A stretch of 64,000 nt of DNA, taken from the NCBI GenBank assembly GCA_016717705.1, contig JADKFD010000029.1:1-64000 (forward strand). The letters are read 5' to 3'. Shown here in pieces: positions 1 through 8,379 of this stretch. Under the pieces are notes generated by a model. The model was given only the letters and a program-made list of their open reading frames with translations. It made no database searches and was not told where the DNA came from. The translations under genes were made by a program, and so were the position numbers. The number at the start of each line of letters is the position of its first letter. The stretch's first letter is position 1. Origin of the DNA: Rhodanobacteraceae bacterium (lineage in GTDB: Bacteria > Pseudomonadota > Gammaproteobacteria > Xanthomonadales > SZUA-5).

Positions 1-569
1 GACGCCGGCCTGAAACAGAAACTCATTTTTCGCGGCGGTGTTCAGTCCGCGCAGGCGTTGGGTCGCGGCGGTGGCGGATTCGCCGGTTTTGCGCAGGAGC
101 CAATAGCAGTGACTGTTGAGGGCATTGCGCGCGGCGTCTTCCTGGCGCCAGCGGAAATAGTCAAGTACATCGCGCTCGGTCGGCAATTGCGAGATACGGC
201 AGTCGAACGCCGCCGGGGCGCCAAGTCGCGAGGTGAACATCGCACTGGCCTCACCCGCCAGGATGGGTTGAGCTTGCGCAGCTTGCGTCCGAACGTATCG
301 TCGTCGCGACTCAGCAGAATCGAAATCTCGTCGCTCTGGGTGTACCCGAACAGCGCGCGAAATCCACAATCCATGACGTGTGTGGTCGTTGCCACCATGT
401 AGTCACGGAAGCGCTCGTCGTACGGCGCCTCGAACGGCTGCAACTCTCGCGTGAGGCGGGTGAAGCCGCGCCCGTCGATGCGCGCAACCATGTGCAAACC
501 GCGCAACACGCACAAATCGTTGGTGGTCTCGTAGACGCGCATTCGCTTGTCGAGGTCATCAAACTTCAT
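1..569 (-). CDS. tRNA(His) guanylyltransferase (Thg1-like), frameshifted and cut by the window edge
   Basis: Thg1-like proteins add nucleotides to tRNA 5' ends in the 3'-5' direction; bacterial members are thought to repair truncated tRNAs. The N-terminus starts MKFDDLDKRMRVYE and carries both metal-binding aspartates, in ARIDGRGFTRL and GYTQSDEIS. After KLNP the frame breaks at a GGG run at about 265-267. Reading one base out of phase restores ILAGEASAMFTSRLGAPAAF and stays open to position 1, where the C-terminus is cut off. One missing C explains the break, so it may be a sequencing error. The start overlaps the stop of the upstream kinase by 4 bp, so the two are probably translationally coupled. 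Confidence 0.85.
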
Positions 570-1009
570 GGCTCTTCCTTGGTCTCGAATCCGCCGGTGG
601 CGGCGATCGATACGGTGACCAGTCGATCCCAGCCTTCACCCAGTGACGGGGTTTCCAGCTTTTTCGACGTGCCGCGGATGGCAATCTCCGGCACCCGCGT
701 CTGCTCGGCGCGGGTTGCGTTTCGCGCCACGGCATCGTCGACGGTTGTCTGGAAGTAGTAAAGCGCAACCGACTCGTACCCTGCGGCGCGCGCGAGCGAC
801 AAGTACCTCAGCCGCTGGGCACGGGTGGGGTTGGTGTTGTCGACCACGATGGGCGCTTTCGCCGCAAGGCACGCATACAAGACGATGTCCTCGCGATTGC
901 GCGTCCGCAGCATGTCGAGGTTGATGCGAACGTGCGACTCGTACCATCGTTCCCGAGCGAAACTGCTCTTGCCGGAGGCCTGGATGCCGCAAAGGACGAT
1001 CATCTCCAA
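566..1009 (-). CDS. P-loop ATPase / polynucleotide-kinase-like protein
   Basis: A 147-residue P-loop kinase of the AAA_33/PNKP type, which phosphorylates nucleic acids or small molecules. Walker A is GIQASGKS at residues 7-14, and the DNTNPT segment near residue 57 is typical of PNKP-like and zeta-like kinases. Its 3' end overlaps the Thg1-like start (ATGA). A kinase coupled to a 3'-5' nucleotidyl-adding enzyme suggests a small RNA-end repair unit; that pairing is my inference. No dedicated promoter is obvious in the 82 bp upstream. Confidence 0.8.
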   Translation of the reverse strand: MEMIVLCGIQASGKSSFARERWYESHVRINLDMLRTRNREDIVLYACLAAKAPIVVDNTNPTRAQRLRYLSLARAAGYESVALYYFQTTVDDAVARNATRAEQTRVPEIAIRGTSKKLETPSLGEGWDRLVTVSIAATGGFETKEEP

Positions 1010-1091
1010 GGGTTGCTTCCTGCAGGCCGCGCGAGAGCGCGATCATGATCCGAACGGGCAGAAAGGTGACCTGGCAGGGATAGCCGCCGCA

Positions 1092-2423
1092 CTACTTGCG
1101 CCGGCCCAGCAGGTCTGAACGACCAACGACCACTCGTTCCGCCTTGACCGGCGACGGATCGGAGATGCCGTCGAAGGCGGTGCTCAGGTCAGGAGCGGGC
1201 AAGGAATAGACGCGCCGGTCGTGAAGACCGTCGATGCCCTGACGCCAGGCAAGCAGCATCCGTTTCCCGATGTCGTGAAAGCCGGCATGCGTGCTCATCG
1301 CGTTGCGAACCAACGGGGCAACAGTCGCCATGGCGTCGGCGATGGCGCCAACGATGCTGATCTGATCGCGCGCAGGCACGCCAAAAGTGGCGGTGATGAA
1401 GGTGCCCAGGTGCTTGCCCGGGGCCCAGGTCTTCTTGCCCATGAATGAGATGCCGGGCGGGTTGTTCTGATAGGTCGGATAAGCTGCCGTGGTGATCACG
1501 TCAAACGCTGGTGCCAGGTGCACGTCGGTTTGGTTGGTGTAGCGCAGCGCCAGATTCTTGGCGTGGCAGTCGGCATTGCGCAGTGCGTAGGTCAACAGCA
1601 ACAGCGTCGCCATCTGGCGCAAAGTCTGAGGCCGCTGACTGATCGGCACATGATCGCGCACGGCTTTGGCGATGCGCTCCCACGTCGTCTCGTACTTCGC
1701 CGACGGGCGCATTCCGAGCAGCGCGCAGAAATCTTCCAGGCCCCAATGGCGGGCGCCCTCTCCATCGACATCGAAGCGGTGAACGACCAGCGCCTGGCCA
1801 TCCTGCGACACCTCGGTGACCGCGGCCGGCATCACCCGACGCACCACCTGCATGCACAGATGCTCATTGAGCGACACGAAGGGCAGCAGCCTGGATGAGC
1901 CTTTGATGATGTGCCGGTGGGTCAACAGCGTGGACTTCTTGAAGCGAGGTGCGCTGATCACCTGATCACTGCTGTCGAGAAACTTGGGCACCACACCGGA
2001 CACGCCGCTGGTGGCGTGCTGGCGAACCAACTCGGCAAAAGCCTCCTCGGAATTGTCGCCCTGCAGCAGCGCCGCGACGTCGACCGGTTGCGGTGGTTGG
2101 TCGACCTTTGCGCCAGGCGGTGCAACCTGGACGCGCCCGATCATGTTTCGCCCGATGACCGACAACAGCGCGATCGGACTGGCGCCAATGTGTGGGCCGA
2201 ACTGCTCCTGCAACACCTGCAGCAGATAGCCTTCCGGGAGATTCATCTGGAAGATCGGGTGGAGAACGTCGTCCCAAAGGAAAGGGTCGCGCCGTACTCG
2301 CATGGTCAGCGACACGAAGTCGTCGAGGGCGGTGGCTTCGTGGTAGATCAACGAGCTCCTGAAGTCGCCGATGGCCTGCAGACTGGCGACTTCGCGTCCC
2401 TGCACATAGACCGACAAGCTCAC
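1092..2423 (-). CDS. hipA: HipA-family serine/threonine kinase toxin
   Basis: A full-length 443-residue HipA-like kinase. HipA toxins phosphorylate cytosolic targets, glutamyl-tRNA synthetase in the E. coli prototype, and cause growth arrest or persistence. An N-terminal HipA-N1 domain (MSLSVYVQGREVASL) is followed by a glycine-rich GVSGVVPKFL loop near residues 140-149, the HIIKGSS segment near 171-177, the catalytic NADCHAKN motif at 283-290 and AFDV at 306-309 for metal binding. It overlaps the upstream HTH antitoxin by 4 bp (ATGA), the usual hipBA order. All catalytic positions are present, so it looks active. Confidence 0.93.
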   Translation of the reverse strand: MSLSVYVQGREVASLQAIGDFRSSLIYHEATALDDFVSLTMRVRRDPFLWDDVLHPIFQMNLPEGYLLQVLQEQFGPHIGASPIALLSVIGRNMIGRVQVAPPGAKVDQPPQPVDVAALLQGDNSEEAFAELVRQHATSGVSGVVPKFLDSSDQVISAPRFKKSTLLTHRHIIKGSSRLLPFVSLNEHLCMQVVRRVMPAAVTEVSQDGQALVVHRFDVDGEGARHWGLEDFCALLGMRPSAKYETTWERIAKAVRDHVPISQRPQTLRQMATLLLLTYALRNADCHAKNLALRYTNQTDVHLAPAFDVITTAAYPTYQNNPPGISFMGKKTWAPGKHLGTFITATFGVPARDQISIVGAIADAMATVAPLVRNAMSTHAGFHDIGKRMLLAWRQGIDGLHDRRVYSLPAPDLSTAFDGISDPSPVKAERVVVGRSDLLGRRK

Positions 2424-2674
2424 GCGCCACTCCGTTCGCGCCGCAGTTCATCGAGGGAGCCCGCTGCACCGATTTCGGCCAGGCTCAATTCCATGCCGAG
2501 CACCGCGAGCACGGACAACAGTTTTCGGGATCCGAATTCGGCGACTTTGCCGCGCTCGAAGCGCGACAGCGACGCCTGGCTCAGGCCCGTACGCGCCGCC
2601 ACTTCACCTTGCTGCAGGCCGAGTGCACGGCGCCTTTCCGCGACGGAAGCGCCCAATTCCTGGAGGGTCTGCAT
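2420..2674 (-). CDS. hipB: HipB-like XRE-family antitoxin
   Basis: An 84-residue helix-turn-helix protein. The fold spans residues 11-65, with GEVAARTGLSQASLSRFERG as the recognition helices. In HipBA modules this protein binds the operator and neutralises HipA. The ATG at 2674 directly abuts an imperfect palindrome (2675-2690) and has no Shine-Dalgarno sequence, so the message may be leaderless or the start is masked by the operator. The stop overlaps the hipA start. Confidence 0.9.
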   Translation of the reverse strand: MQTLQELGASVAERRRALGLQQGEVAARTGLSQASLSRFERGKVAEFGSRKLLSVLAVLGMELSLAEIGAAGSLDELRRERSGA

Positions 2675-2730
2675 TTGCTATATACGGCAAGAATTCGGAC
2701 TTGAGGGTCATTGTTTGCTGTATGTGGCAA
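2675..2730. promoter_or_regulatory. Two operator-like direct repeats upstream of hipBA
   Basis: Two related 16-bp imperfect palindromes lie 40 bp apart, at 2675-2690 (TTGCTATATACGGCAA) and 2715-2730 (TTGCTGTATGTGGCAA). Both share TTGC and GGCAA ends. The 40-bp spacing is close to four helical turns, which fits HipB dimers binding the same face of the DNA. Binding is inferred, not shown. Confidence 0.6.
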
Positions 2731-2847
2731 AAATGCAAGCCGCGCCTGAACTCGCTCGATTGGCTCAGCGTATCCCCGACAGTCTCGTCAGTCGTGTCCG
2801 GGGTGAATCCTTCGACCCGCTCCTGGGCAACAAGAACCCCGTCCGGT

Positions 2848-3060
2848 CTAAGAAACCACCGTGGCTTTCGACGCGAAGTTGGCTTCGGTGCCGATGGCCG
2901 CACCGATGTTCTCGATGCGTCCGTTTCGCCAGACGTAGCACGGGGTGCCCGTTTGCTGAGCGATCTCCAGCGCACGGCGACCTGCGCGGATCAGCGCGGC
3001 CGTGACGCCCGACAGATCTGGATCGCGGCAGGCGAGCGTCGTAGTCGTCATTGCGTTCAT
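2848..3060 (-). CDS. Small hypothetical protein
   Basis: A 70-residue protein beginning MNAMTTTTLACRDPDLSG, with a central RAGRRALEIAQQTGTPCYVW and a WRNGRIENIGA segment. The AQQTGTPCYVWRNGRI pattern recalls short conserved hypothetical proteins near toxin-antitoxin genes, but I cannot name a family. It lies between hipBA and vapBC on the same strand. It could be an antitoxin fragment. Confidence 0.5.
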   Translation of the reverse strand: MNAMTTTTLACRDPDLSGVTAALIRAGRRALEIAQQTGTPCYVWRNGRIENIGAAIGTEANFASKATVVS

Positions 3061-3371
3061 GCGTTGTCCTGACTTTCGATCAACACCCGCGAAATCTGAG
3101 GTGTCATGCAGACTCTACTCGAACGAGTTGCTGGGCAACTCAACGCCTGGCGTCTCCAAACGATCTTCGGAACTTGCGCCGGGTTAGGCCAGCCAAAGGC
3201 AGATTGACCTGACATTTCCTTGGCTGGAACCGGCGAATTCACCCTTGTGCCGTCAGTTTGTAACAGCGCCCGCCACCTCGGCCAACAGGCTTCATCAATC
3301 CATCCGCGACCATCATCATCAGTTCATTGCGTTCAGGCCTGAGCAACCGACGTGGTCATGCCGCCCAGTTC

Positions 3372-3767
3372 TCAAGTTTCAGTTCGGGAACGCGGGCGAA
3401 ACTCGCGCTCGTTGTTGGTCACCAGAATCAGGCCCGCAGCGCGCGCATGCGCGGCGATCCACAAATCGTTGTTGCCAATTGGCGTGCCGGCACGTTCAAG
3501 TTGTGCACGGATCTCGCCATAGTGCGCGGCTGCGTCAACCGGAAGTTCCTTCACCTCGGCGATCTGCTGCAGCGCGTCCAGGCGCAACAACGCGTCCGCG
3601 CGCCTTTGGCTCTTGCTGATGCCAAACATCAACTCACCCAGCACGATGACCGAGAGGGCGACCTTGCCGGTGCCTTGGCGGTCTAGCTTGCGCGTGACTA
3701 GCGGGTGACGTCCGGAAACCGCATAGACGCAGATATTCGTGTCGAGCAGATAGCGCATCGCCATCAC
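3372..3767 (-). CDS. vapC: VapC PIN-domain ribonuclease toxin, C-terminus frameshifted
   Basis: A PIN-domain endoribonuclease that in type II systems cleaves tRNA or rRNA. Acidic residues are in place: D9 in LLDTN, E45 in LGELMFG and D101 in NNDLWIAAHA. After NNEREF the frame continues RPRSRTET and stops. Removing one T near 3399-3401 gives FARVPELKLENWAA and a stop at 3356, the usual VapC ending. The change affects only about 12 terminal residues, so activity may survive. Its start overlaps the vapB stop by 4 bp. Confidence 0.87.
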   Translation of the reverse strand: MMAMRYLLDTNICVYAVSGRHPLVTRKLDRQGTGKVALSVIVLGELMFGISKSQRRADALLRLDALQQIAEVKELPVDAAAHYGEIRAQLERAGTPIGNNDLWIAAHARAAGLILVTNNEREFRPRSRTET

Positions 3768-3991
3768 GGCACCTCACGTTCCTGCGGCGGCGCGTCGGAA
3801 GGCTCGACAAAATCATCCGGCCAAGGCGGCAGGTCTTCGAGCAGCCGGCTAAGGCTCTGCGCCTTCTCGCGGAGCACCACTTCGTTGCCGCGACGATAAA
3901 TCTCGACCTCACGCGTGTTGAAGCGGAACTCTTTGGGCAGCCGCACCGCCTGGCTGTTGCCCGACTGAAATACCTTGGCAGTGGTCGCGAC
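3764..3991 (-). CDS. vapB: VapB-type (AbrB/MazE-like) antitoxin, start unclear
   Basis: The segment encodes AKVFQSGNSQAVRLPKEFRF, the hallmark N-terminus of VapB/MazE swapped-hairpin DNA-binding antitoxins, and then VEIYRRGNEVVLREK. The GTG at 3946 lies inside the DNA-binding motif, so the true start must be upstream. The frame has no ATG, GTG or TTG before a stop near 4013-4015. An indel near 3992-4011 is likely, because an ATG sits one frame over. The module order, vapB then vapC with a 4-bp overlap, is standard. Confidence 0.75.
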   Translation of the reverse strand, partial: VATTAKVFQSGNSQAVRLPKEFRFNTREVEIYRRGNEVVLREKAQSLSRLLEDLPPWPDDFVEPSDAPPQEREVP

Positions 3992-4247
3992 GAGATCCCG
4001 ATGTAGATACCATCAGGGGCAAGGTGGTCCGGCGGCTTCGGGATTGAACGGCGACAAGCCAGTGATGATGGGATCGCCATTGATGAGGTCAGGGTCGGGA
4101 CGTCCCTGTTGCGCGATCCACTCATGCACTTGTGCCTGGAAGGCGGCACGCCACCTTCACCAACCTACCTCGGCCGTGTCCAGCCACAACTGGTGTTGCA
4201 GGTGTCCGTTCCCCGTACCATGTACGGATGACACTCCGAGCATCCCG

Positions 4248-4526
4248 ATGGACGCAGCGACCGATCGCCTGGACATCCGACTGCCTCCCAACGACAAGCG
4301 GATGCTGGCTCGTGCTGCGCAGTTGGAAGGGGTGACGCTGAGCCAGTTTGTCCTGGCGCCAGCTCTCGAGCGCGCGCGCAAGGTGATTGCTGAGGCCGAG
4401 CAGTTGGCGGTCACGTCGAACGCATACCAGGACGTGCTCGACGCGCTTGCAGATCCGCCGCAACCGACAGCTGCTTTGGTCCTGGCCATGCGCGACTACG
4501 AAGCCGCTGGCATCCAGTGGCGCTGA
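4248..4526 (+). CDS. TacA-like DUF1778 ribbon-helix-helix antitoxin
   Basis: A 92-residue DUF1778 protein. TacA antitoxins pair with GNAT acetyltransferase toxins that acetylate aminoacyl-tRNA. The start is MDAATDRLDIRLPPND, followed by KRMLARAAQLEGVTLSQFVL as the ribbon-helix-helix and a C-terminal neutralising tail. An in-frame extension further upstream lacks family similarity. It lies in opposite orientation to vapBC, and its cognate toxin is reduced to a fragment just downstream. Confidence 0.87.
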   Translation: MDAATDRLDIRLPPNDKRMLARAAQLEGVTLSQFVLAPALERARKVIAEAEQLAVTSNAYQDVLDALADPPQPTAALVLAMRDYEAAGIQWR

Positions 4527-4660
4527 TCATCAGTGCGCTCGACAAGTCTGCTCACGATCGGACTCGATGTTGGCAAGGGCGATGGGGTACCGAATTACTG
4601 CTGATGTCGACCAACAGGGAGCGCCGGCGCGGCACCTCTGCTTCGCCATTCCAGCGTCAG
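4517..4660 (+). pseudogene. Remnant of a TacT-type GNAT acetyltransferase toxin
   Basis: A GTG at 4517 overlaps the tacA end and opens MALIISALDKSAHDRTR, close to how TacT toxins begin. The frame then degenerates, and only scattered pieces such as NRERRRGTSA remain before the convergent nucleotidyltransferase gene at 4657. The acetyl-CoA-binding core is absent. The identification relies on the first 17 residues and the position after tacA. Confidence 0.55.
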
Positions 4661-5534
4661 GCGGCGAGGATGGCAGCCAGCAGTGACGCGTGGGCGCGCC
4701 GAAACGCGGCGAGTTCGCAGGCGTGCGCGGCGAGGATGCTCAGTTTGGTCAAACGGAATGCATCGGCAAGCCGAGGTGCAACGGCATCCAGCGCCGCTCG
4801 AGTTTCGGCCAGGGGCTCAATCTTGCGCTCACTTGTCTCGGCGTCGATCGCACCCTGCCAGCGTTGGGCCCAATCGTCACGCGTGCCGTCCTGACCCGCC
4901 AGCCACCACAGCGCGATGGCGCGCCCCACGTCCTTCACGTAGCGCGGTGTCGGCGGATCAATTGACGAGATCACCGTCCGATCGGGGTCGGCGTGTTCGT
5001 ACAAGTGCGCGAGCGCCATGCATGCTGGATGCGCGATCTCTGGGCCGACGGCAGATGTCGATGGCGCGTGCGTGGCGATGTTGAGATAGCGAAGCTCGGC
5101 AAGGCAAACGAGCCATGCGCGGTGTCAAACGATGTCCATTCGCGCCGCAACTGCTGACCGGGTGTCGGGGCAGATAGCAGTTCTATGAACCAGCCAGCCG
5201 CCGGGCCGGGCGGACACAATCGCAAAGCGGGGCGCGCATCCGCTGGCGTATCGGCGGATGCGCGGCTGTCTCCTGGTCGATACTGCGGCGTCCAGCCAGC
5301 GGCCATCAAGCGATCGCCGATGGCAACGGCGGTGCCGACCGCACTGACCGATGGTGTGAGTAACAGGTCGACATCCTTGGTCGCGACCAGCGCATTCGCG
5401 ACGAGCCCACGAAATGCCCATGCGCTGGCTATGCTGCCAACGATCGTGATGTTGCCCAGTAGGTCGCGTGGGACGGCACGCGCCACTGCAAGCAACAATG
5501 CATCGGGGTCGACGGCATCCTGTTGCTTGTTCAC
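4657..5534 (-). CDS. Nucleotidyltransferase-fold protein (AbiEii-like), frameshifted
   Basis: The N-terminal frame (5534 to about 5093) encodes GNITIVGSIASAWAFRG and a KDVDLLL acidic pair, resembling MNT nucleotidyltransferases of AbiEii-type toxins. The frame then breaks near 5090-5094. One added base restores FRYLNIATHAPSTSAVGPEI, which continues into a helical C-terminus ending at 4657. The intact protein would be about 290 residues. Its start overlaps the stop of the upstream winged-helix gene (ATGA). The family call is from motif pattern only. Confidence 0.6.
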
Positions 5535-6496
5535 GGAAGCGGCGCCCGTGCGTATTCAATGGCCGCTTCACGCATTCCAAGGTCAAGCAGTGACAGAAAG
5601 ACGTCGGCTCGACAGGCCAGACGCGTCCCACCTGCAGCAGAACGGAAGGCTGGTGTTGCGCTGCGGACAACGGCAATGGCAACCGGGCACTCAGCGAGCG
5701 GATTGGGCTCGTATTCCAGACCGTCGTCGAGTAGCCGAATCAGGCCTGGATCGAAGGACTTCAACTTGCGATCGACCACCGCGACGAGATCGAGGCGCGG
5801 TGTACCGATGAGGTCAATCGTCGGCACGTCCGCACGGGCAGCCGGTAAGCCCGCCAGCGCGATGGCTTGCCAATCGATCGGCCCTGGGTTCGCCATCAAC
5901 TTGCGTGCACGCTCGAGCAACTCACCGATCGATCGCGGCGTGGCGCCGCGCTCATGGCGAAAGCGCATGACCTGAGGGAGCGCCGCCAAAGTTGCCAGCG
6001 TAGGACCGCCCAATTCCGCTGGCTCGAGTTTGAGCGCTCCTCGGCTCGGCAGCACACCCGCCAATCGCAATGCTGCTACCGCACCAACGATCGGTGCCTT
6101 CGACGATCCGACCTCGCCAGTAAGGTCCTTCAGACGGGTTGGCCCTCGTCCGGACAAGGCGTGCTCGACCAGCAGTCGCACGACCTCGAAGCGGTAGTTG
6201 GGAGGGGCCAGCGGGACCATCGAGTCTGCGCGGTCGGTTTGCGCCGCTGAGACCACGTCATCCTTGATTTCGATTCGAATTGCGTCGCGCAGGCTCGGCA
6301 CCAATGCCAGCCCCACCCGCGCCCACTCCGTTTGAATCGCTTCGGTGGTGATCCGTGGGTGTGTCAGCTTGAGCATTGCCTTGCCACCGGAGACCGCCAC
6401 ATCGGCCGCCAAATCAGCAAACGCCGCCCGCAGATCGCGCTTGTTGCTCAGCGCATCAATAACGAGGGTGCGGCGGATATCGGCAGTTGCTGCCAT
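5531..6496 (-). CDS. Winged-helix-containing protein, probable partner or antitoxin of the nucleotidyltransferase
   Basis: About 321 residues from the ATG at 6496; a GTG at 6535 would add 13. A central segment, YRFEVVRLLVEHALSGRG to VGAVAALRLAGVL, reads as a winged helix. The C-terminus contains TPRLDLVAVVDRK and DVFLSLLDLG. The overlap with a nucleotidyltransferase gene and the direct repeats over its start resemble AbiEi-type autoregulated antitoxins. I do not recognise the full-length family. Confidence 0.55.
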   Translation of the reverse strand: MAATADIRRTLVIDALSNKRDLRAAFADLAADVAVSGGKAMLKLTHPRITTEAIQTEWARVGLALVPSLRDAIRIEIKDDVVSAAQTDRADSMVPLAPPNYRFEVVRLLVEHALSGRGPTRLKDLTGEVGSSKAPIVGAVAALRLAGVLPSRGALKLEPAELGGPTLATLAALPQVMRFRHERGATPRSIGELLERARKLMANPGPIDWQAIALAGLPAARADVPTIDLIGTPRLDLVAVVDRKLKSFDPGLIRLLDDGLEYEPNPLAECPVAIAVVRSATPAFRSAAGGTRLACRADVFLSLLDLGMREAAIEYARAPLP

Positions 6497-6523
6497 TCTG
6501 GTGCAATGCGAGAAAAGGTTGGT

Positions 6524-6559
6524 AGCATTCTGCACATGCTAAAGCATTCTGCAAGTGCT
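6524..6559. promoter_or_regulatory. Direct repeats at the start of the winged-helix/nucleotidyltransferase operon
   Basis: AGCATTCTGCACATGCT at 6524-6540 and AGCATTCTGCAAGTGCT at 6543-6559 match at 15 of 17 bases with a 19-bp period, about two helical turns. Their position over the 5' end of the operon fits an autoregulatory operator. Confidence 0.55.
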
Positions 6560-6991
6560 TTCCCGCGATCATCGGATATCGCCCGCATCTGTTATCTCGC
6601 GCCCAGCCCTCACGGTTTGCGCCGTGGACCGCTCTGCCCACCACTTCTCGAGTTCCAAGCCGACTCTCCCCGCAACGCCAAAAAGCGCGATCACTGCGCA
6701 CGGCTGCGGGTTCCTGCGGGTCAGCGCGTGGACCGGGCTTTCGGTCGTCGAGGGACCAAAAGCCCGAAAAGTGTTCTCTACCCCGCCCGTACTCTCTCTC
6801 CCCCTGGTCCCCAGAGAGCCAGGAATCAGGCGCTGAAGTTATCCACACGATAAGGTTCAATCACTTACGCTTGGTTCAAGCGTGCGAGTTGGACGGCAGA
6901 CGTGGGGGGCAGGTTGGGCCAAATTGCAGCGATGGATTGGTCGAGGGCACGGCGGTCGCGACGCACGCGTCGCTCCTGCAAGTGCCCGTGA
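6560..6991. other. Intergenic region without a supported gene
   Basis: No reading frame here looks like a protein. One perfect DnaA-box-like TTATCCACA lies near 6839-6847. It is a single site and is not evidence of an origin. Confidence 0.5.
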
Positions 6992-7855
6992 CTAGATGGA
7001 GGACGAGAGCCACCCACTGGCGCCGTCGGGGTCGTAGACGCGCAGGCACTCGCGCAGGGTGTGGTCATGGATGTCGAGCACCTTGCGCAGGGGTTCCTGG
7101 TAGCCGCCGGCGAGGTTCCAGGCGACCGGCAGCTGACGCGCCGCGCAGTGCTCGAACACGATGCGGTCGCGCAGTGCGAGTTGCTCGTCGGTGAGCCAGC
7201 CGCCGAGCGGGTCGTCGATGTGCGGGTCGGCGCCGGCCTGGTAGAGCAGCACGTCGCAGCCTTCGAAGCGGCGCAGCATCATGGGCAGGCGCTGGAGAAA
7301 GGTCTCCGCCTGGCTGGGATCGGTGTAGTTCTCGCCGACGGTGCAATGCTCGACGCGGGTCTCGCCGGTCTGGGCGAGGATGTCGTCGGTGCCGTCGCCG
7401 TAGTGCATGTCGGCGTCGAAGATGCCGACGCGGTGCGCCAGTCCTTCGGTCAGCAGCACGCGCGCGGTGACCATCAGGCCGTTGAAGGTGCAGAAGCCTG
7501 AGGCCTCGTCGAAACTGGCGTGATGGAAGCCCGAGCACGGCGCGATGGTGGCGGTGCGTTGGGCGATCGCACCGCGTGCGGCGGCGAGCATGGCGCCGCT
7601 GGTGTAGGGCAGGCTGGTGGCGACATCGCGCGAGGTGTTGCCGAAGCCGTTGAGCAGCCGGCCGGCGAGGATGCCGGTCACAAAGTCACGGTCGTGCGCG
7701 AGGCACAGTTGCTCGACCGTCACCGGCGCCGGCTCGATCAGATTCAGCTTCGGCGCGAGCGCCAGCCAGGACTCGACGACGAGGCGCGGCTTGTGGGCGC
7801 TCGGCGAGCTCGCCTGCGGCGGGCCGAGCATCCTGGGGGTGTAGTAGACGTTCAT
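6992..7855 (-). CDS. Histone-deacetylase-family (arginase/deacetylase fold) hydrolase
   Basis: A 287-residue zinc hydrolase of the class II HDAC/acetoin-utilisation type, which removes acetyl groups from lysines or polyamines. Landmarks are the GFHHA dihistidine, DADMHYGDGTDD with the zinc-binding D-x-H, and QAGADPHIDDPLGG with the third metal ligand. MNVYYTPRM at 7855 is the likely start, because the 40 residues that could precede it are Pro/Arg-rich and unlike the family. It stands alone between operons. Confidence 0.9.
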   Translation of the reverse strand: MNVYYTPRMLGPPQASSPSAHKPRLVVESWLALAPKLNLIEPAPVTVEQLCLAHDRDFVTGILAGRLLNGFGNTSRDVATSLPYTSGAMLAAARGAIAQRTATIAPCSGFHHASFDEASGFCTFNGLMVTARVLLTEGLAHRVGIFDADMHYGDGTDDILAQTGETRVEHCTVGENYTDPSQAETFLQRLPMMLRRFEGCDVLLYQAGADPHIDDPLGGWLTDEQLALRDRIVFEHCAARQLPVAWNLAGGYQEPLRKVLDIHDHTLRECLRVYDPDGASGWLSSSI

Positions 7856-7998
7856 GGGTTCTGCCTCGATGGTCGCGGTTGAATAACGGGGTGTAGCCCG
7901 GGGTGGCGCGCGTACCAGTGTGGGGAGAGGCGCTGCTGTTCGGTCGCGCCTCCCCGGGGAGCCGCGATGCGGCACCCCGGGCTACACGGGTGCGGGCT

Positions 7999-8379
7999 TC
8001 ATTCGCCTGCGGTGGGTTTGCCAGTCGCGTCCGAGTCGCCGGCCTCCATCCCGTGCATCGCAAGATTCAGCAACGCCTCCCCGTCGGGTTCGATTGGGGT
8101 GCGCTCGTACGCTGGCTGCCCACTGCGGCGCCAGGCATGGATGACGCCCACGTCGAGGAACGGATCGCCGCCGAATTCGAGGATGTCGGCGATGGCTTCC
8201 TCGCGCGTCAGGGCGGGATGGGAACGCAGGACCCGGTCGAGGAGGGAGTCCGGCTTCGTCTCCGGTCCCGGCGGCACCACCGCCTCGTCATCGGGCGCCA
8301 GCGGCAATCCCGGCGCCAGCGACAGCGCCTGCAGCACGTCATCGACCGGGACGTCTGCGGCTTTGCGTTGGGTGCTCAT
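7999..8379 (-). CDS. Hypothetical protein, last gene of the HD-hydrolase operon
   Basis: A 126-residue protein starting MSTQRKAADVPVDDVLQAL. It contains DSLLDRVLRSHPALTREEAIADILEFGGD, which looks like a small helical domain. The start overlaps the preceding gene by 4 bp. No signal peptide, membrane segment or known motif was seen. The upstream in-frame extension is discarded because it overlaps coding sequence of the previous gene. Confidence 0.65.
   Translation of the reverse strand: MSTQRKAADVPVDDVLQALSLAPGLPLAPDDEAVVPPGPETKPDSLLDRVLRSHPALTREEAIADILEFGGDPFLDVGVIHAWRRSGQPAYERTPIEPDGEALLNLAMHGMEAGDSDATGKPTAGE

Noticed and set aside
3057..3242. 61-residue minus-strand frame between the small hypothetical gene and vapC
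   Set aside because: No ribosome site, no family pattern and skewed composition.
6839..6847. Perfect DnaA-box sequence TTATCCACA as a sign of an origin
   Set aside because: A single site without neighbours, AT-rich DNA or origin genes is expected by chance.
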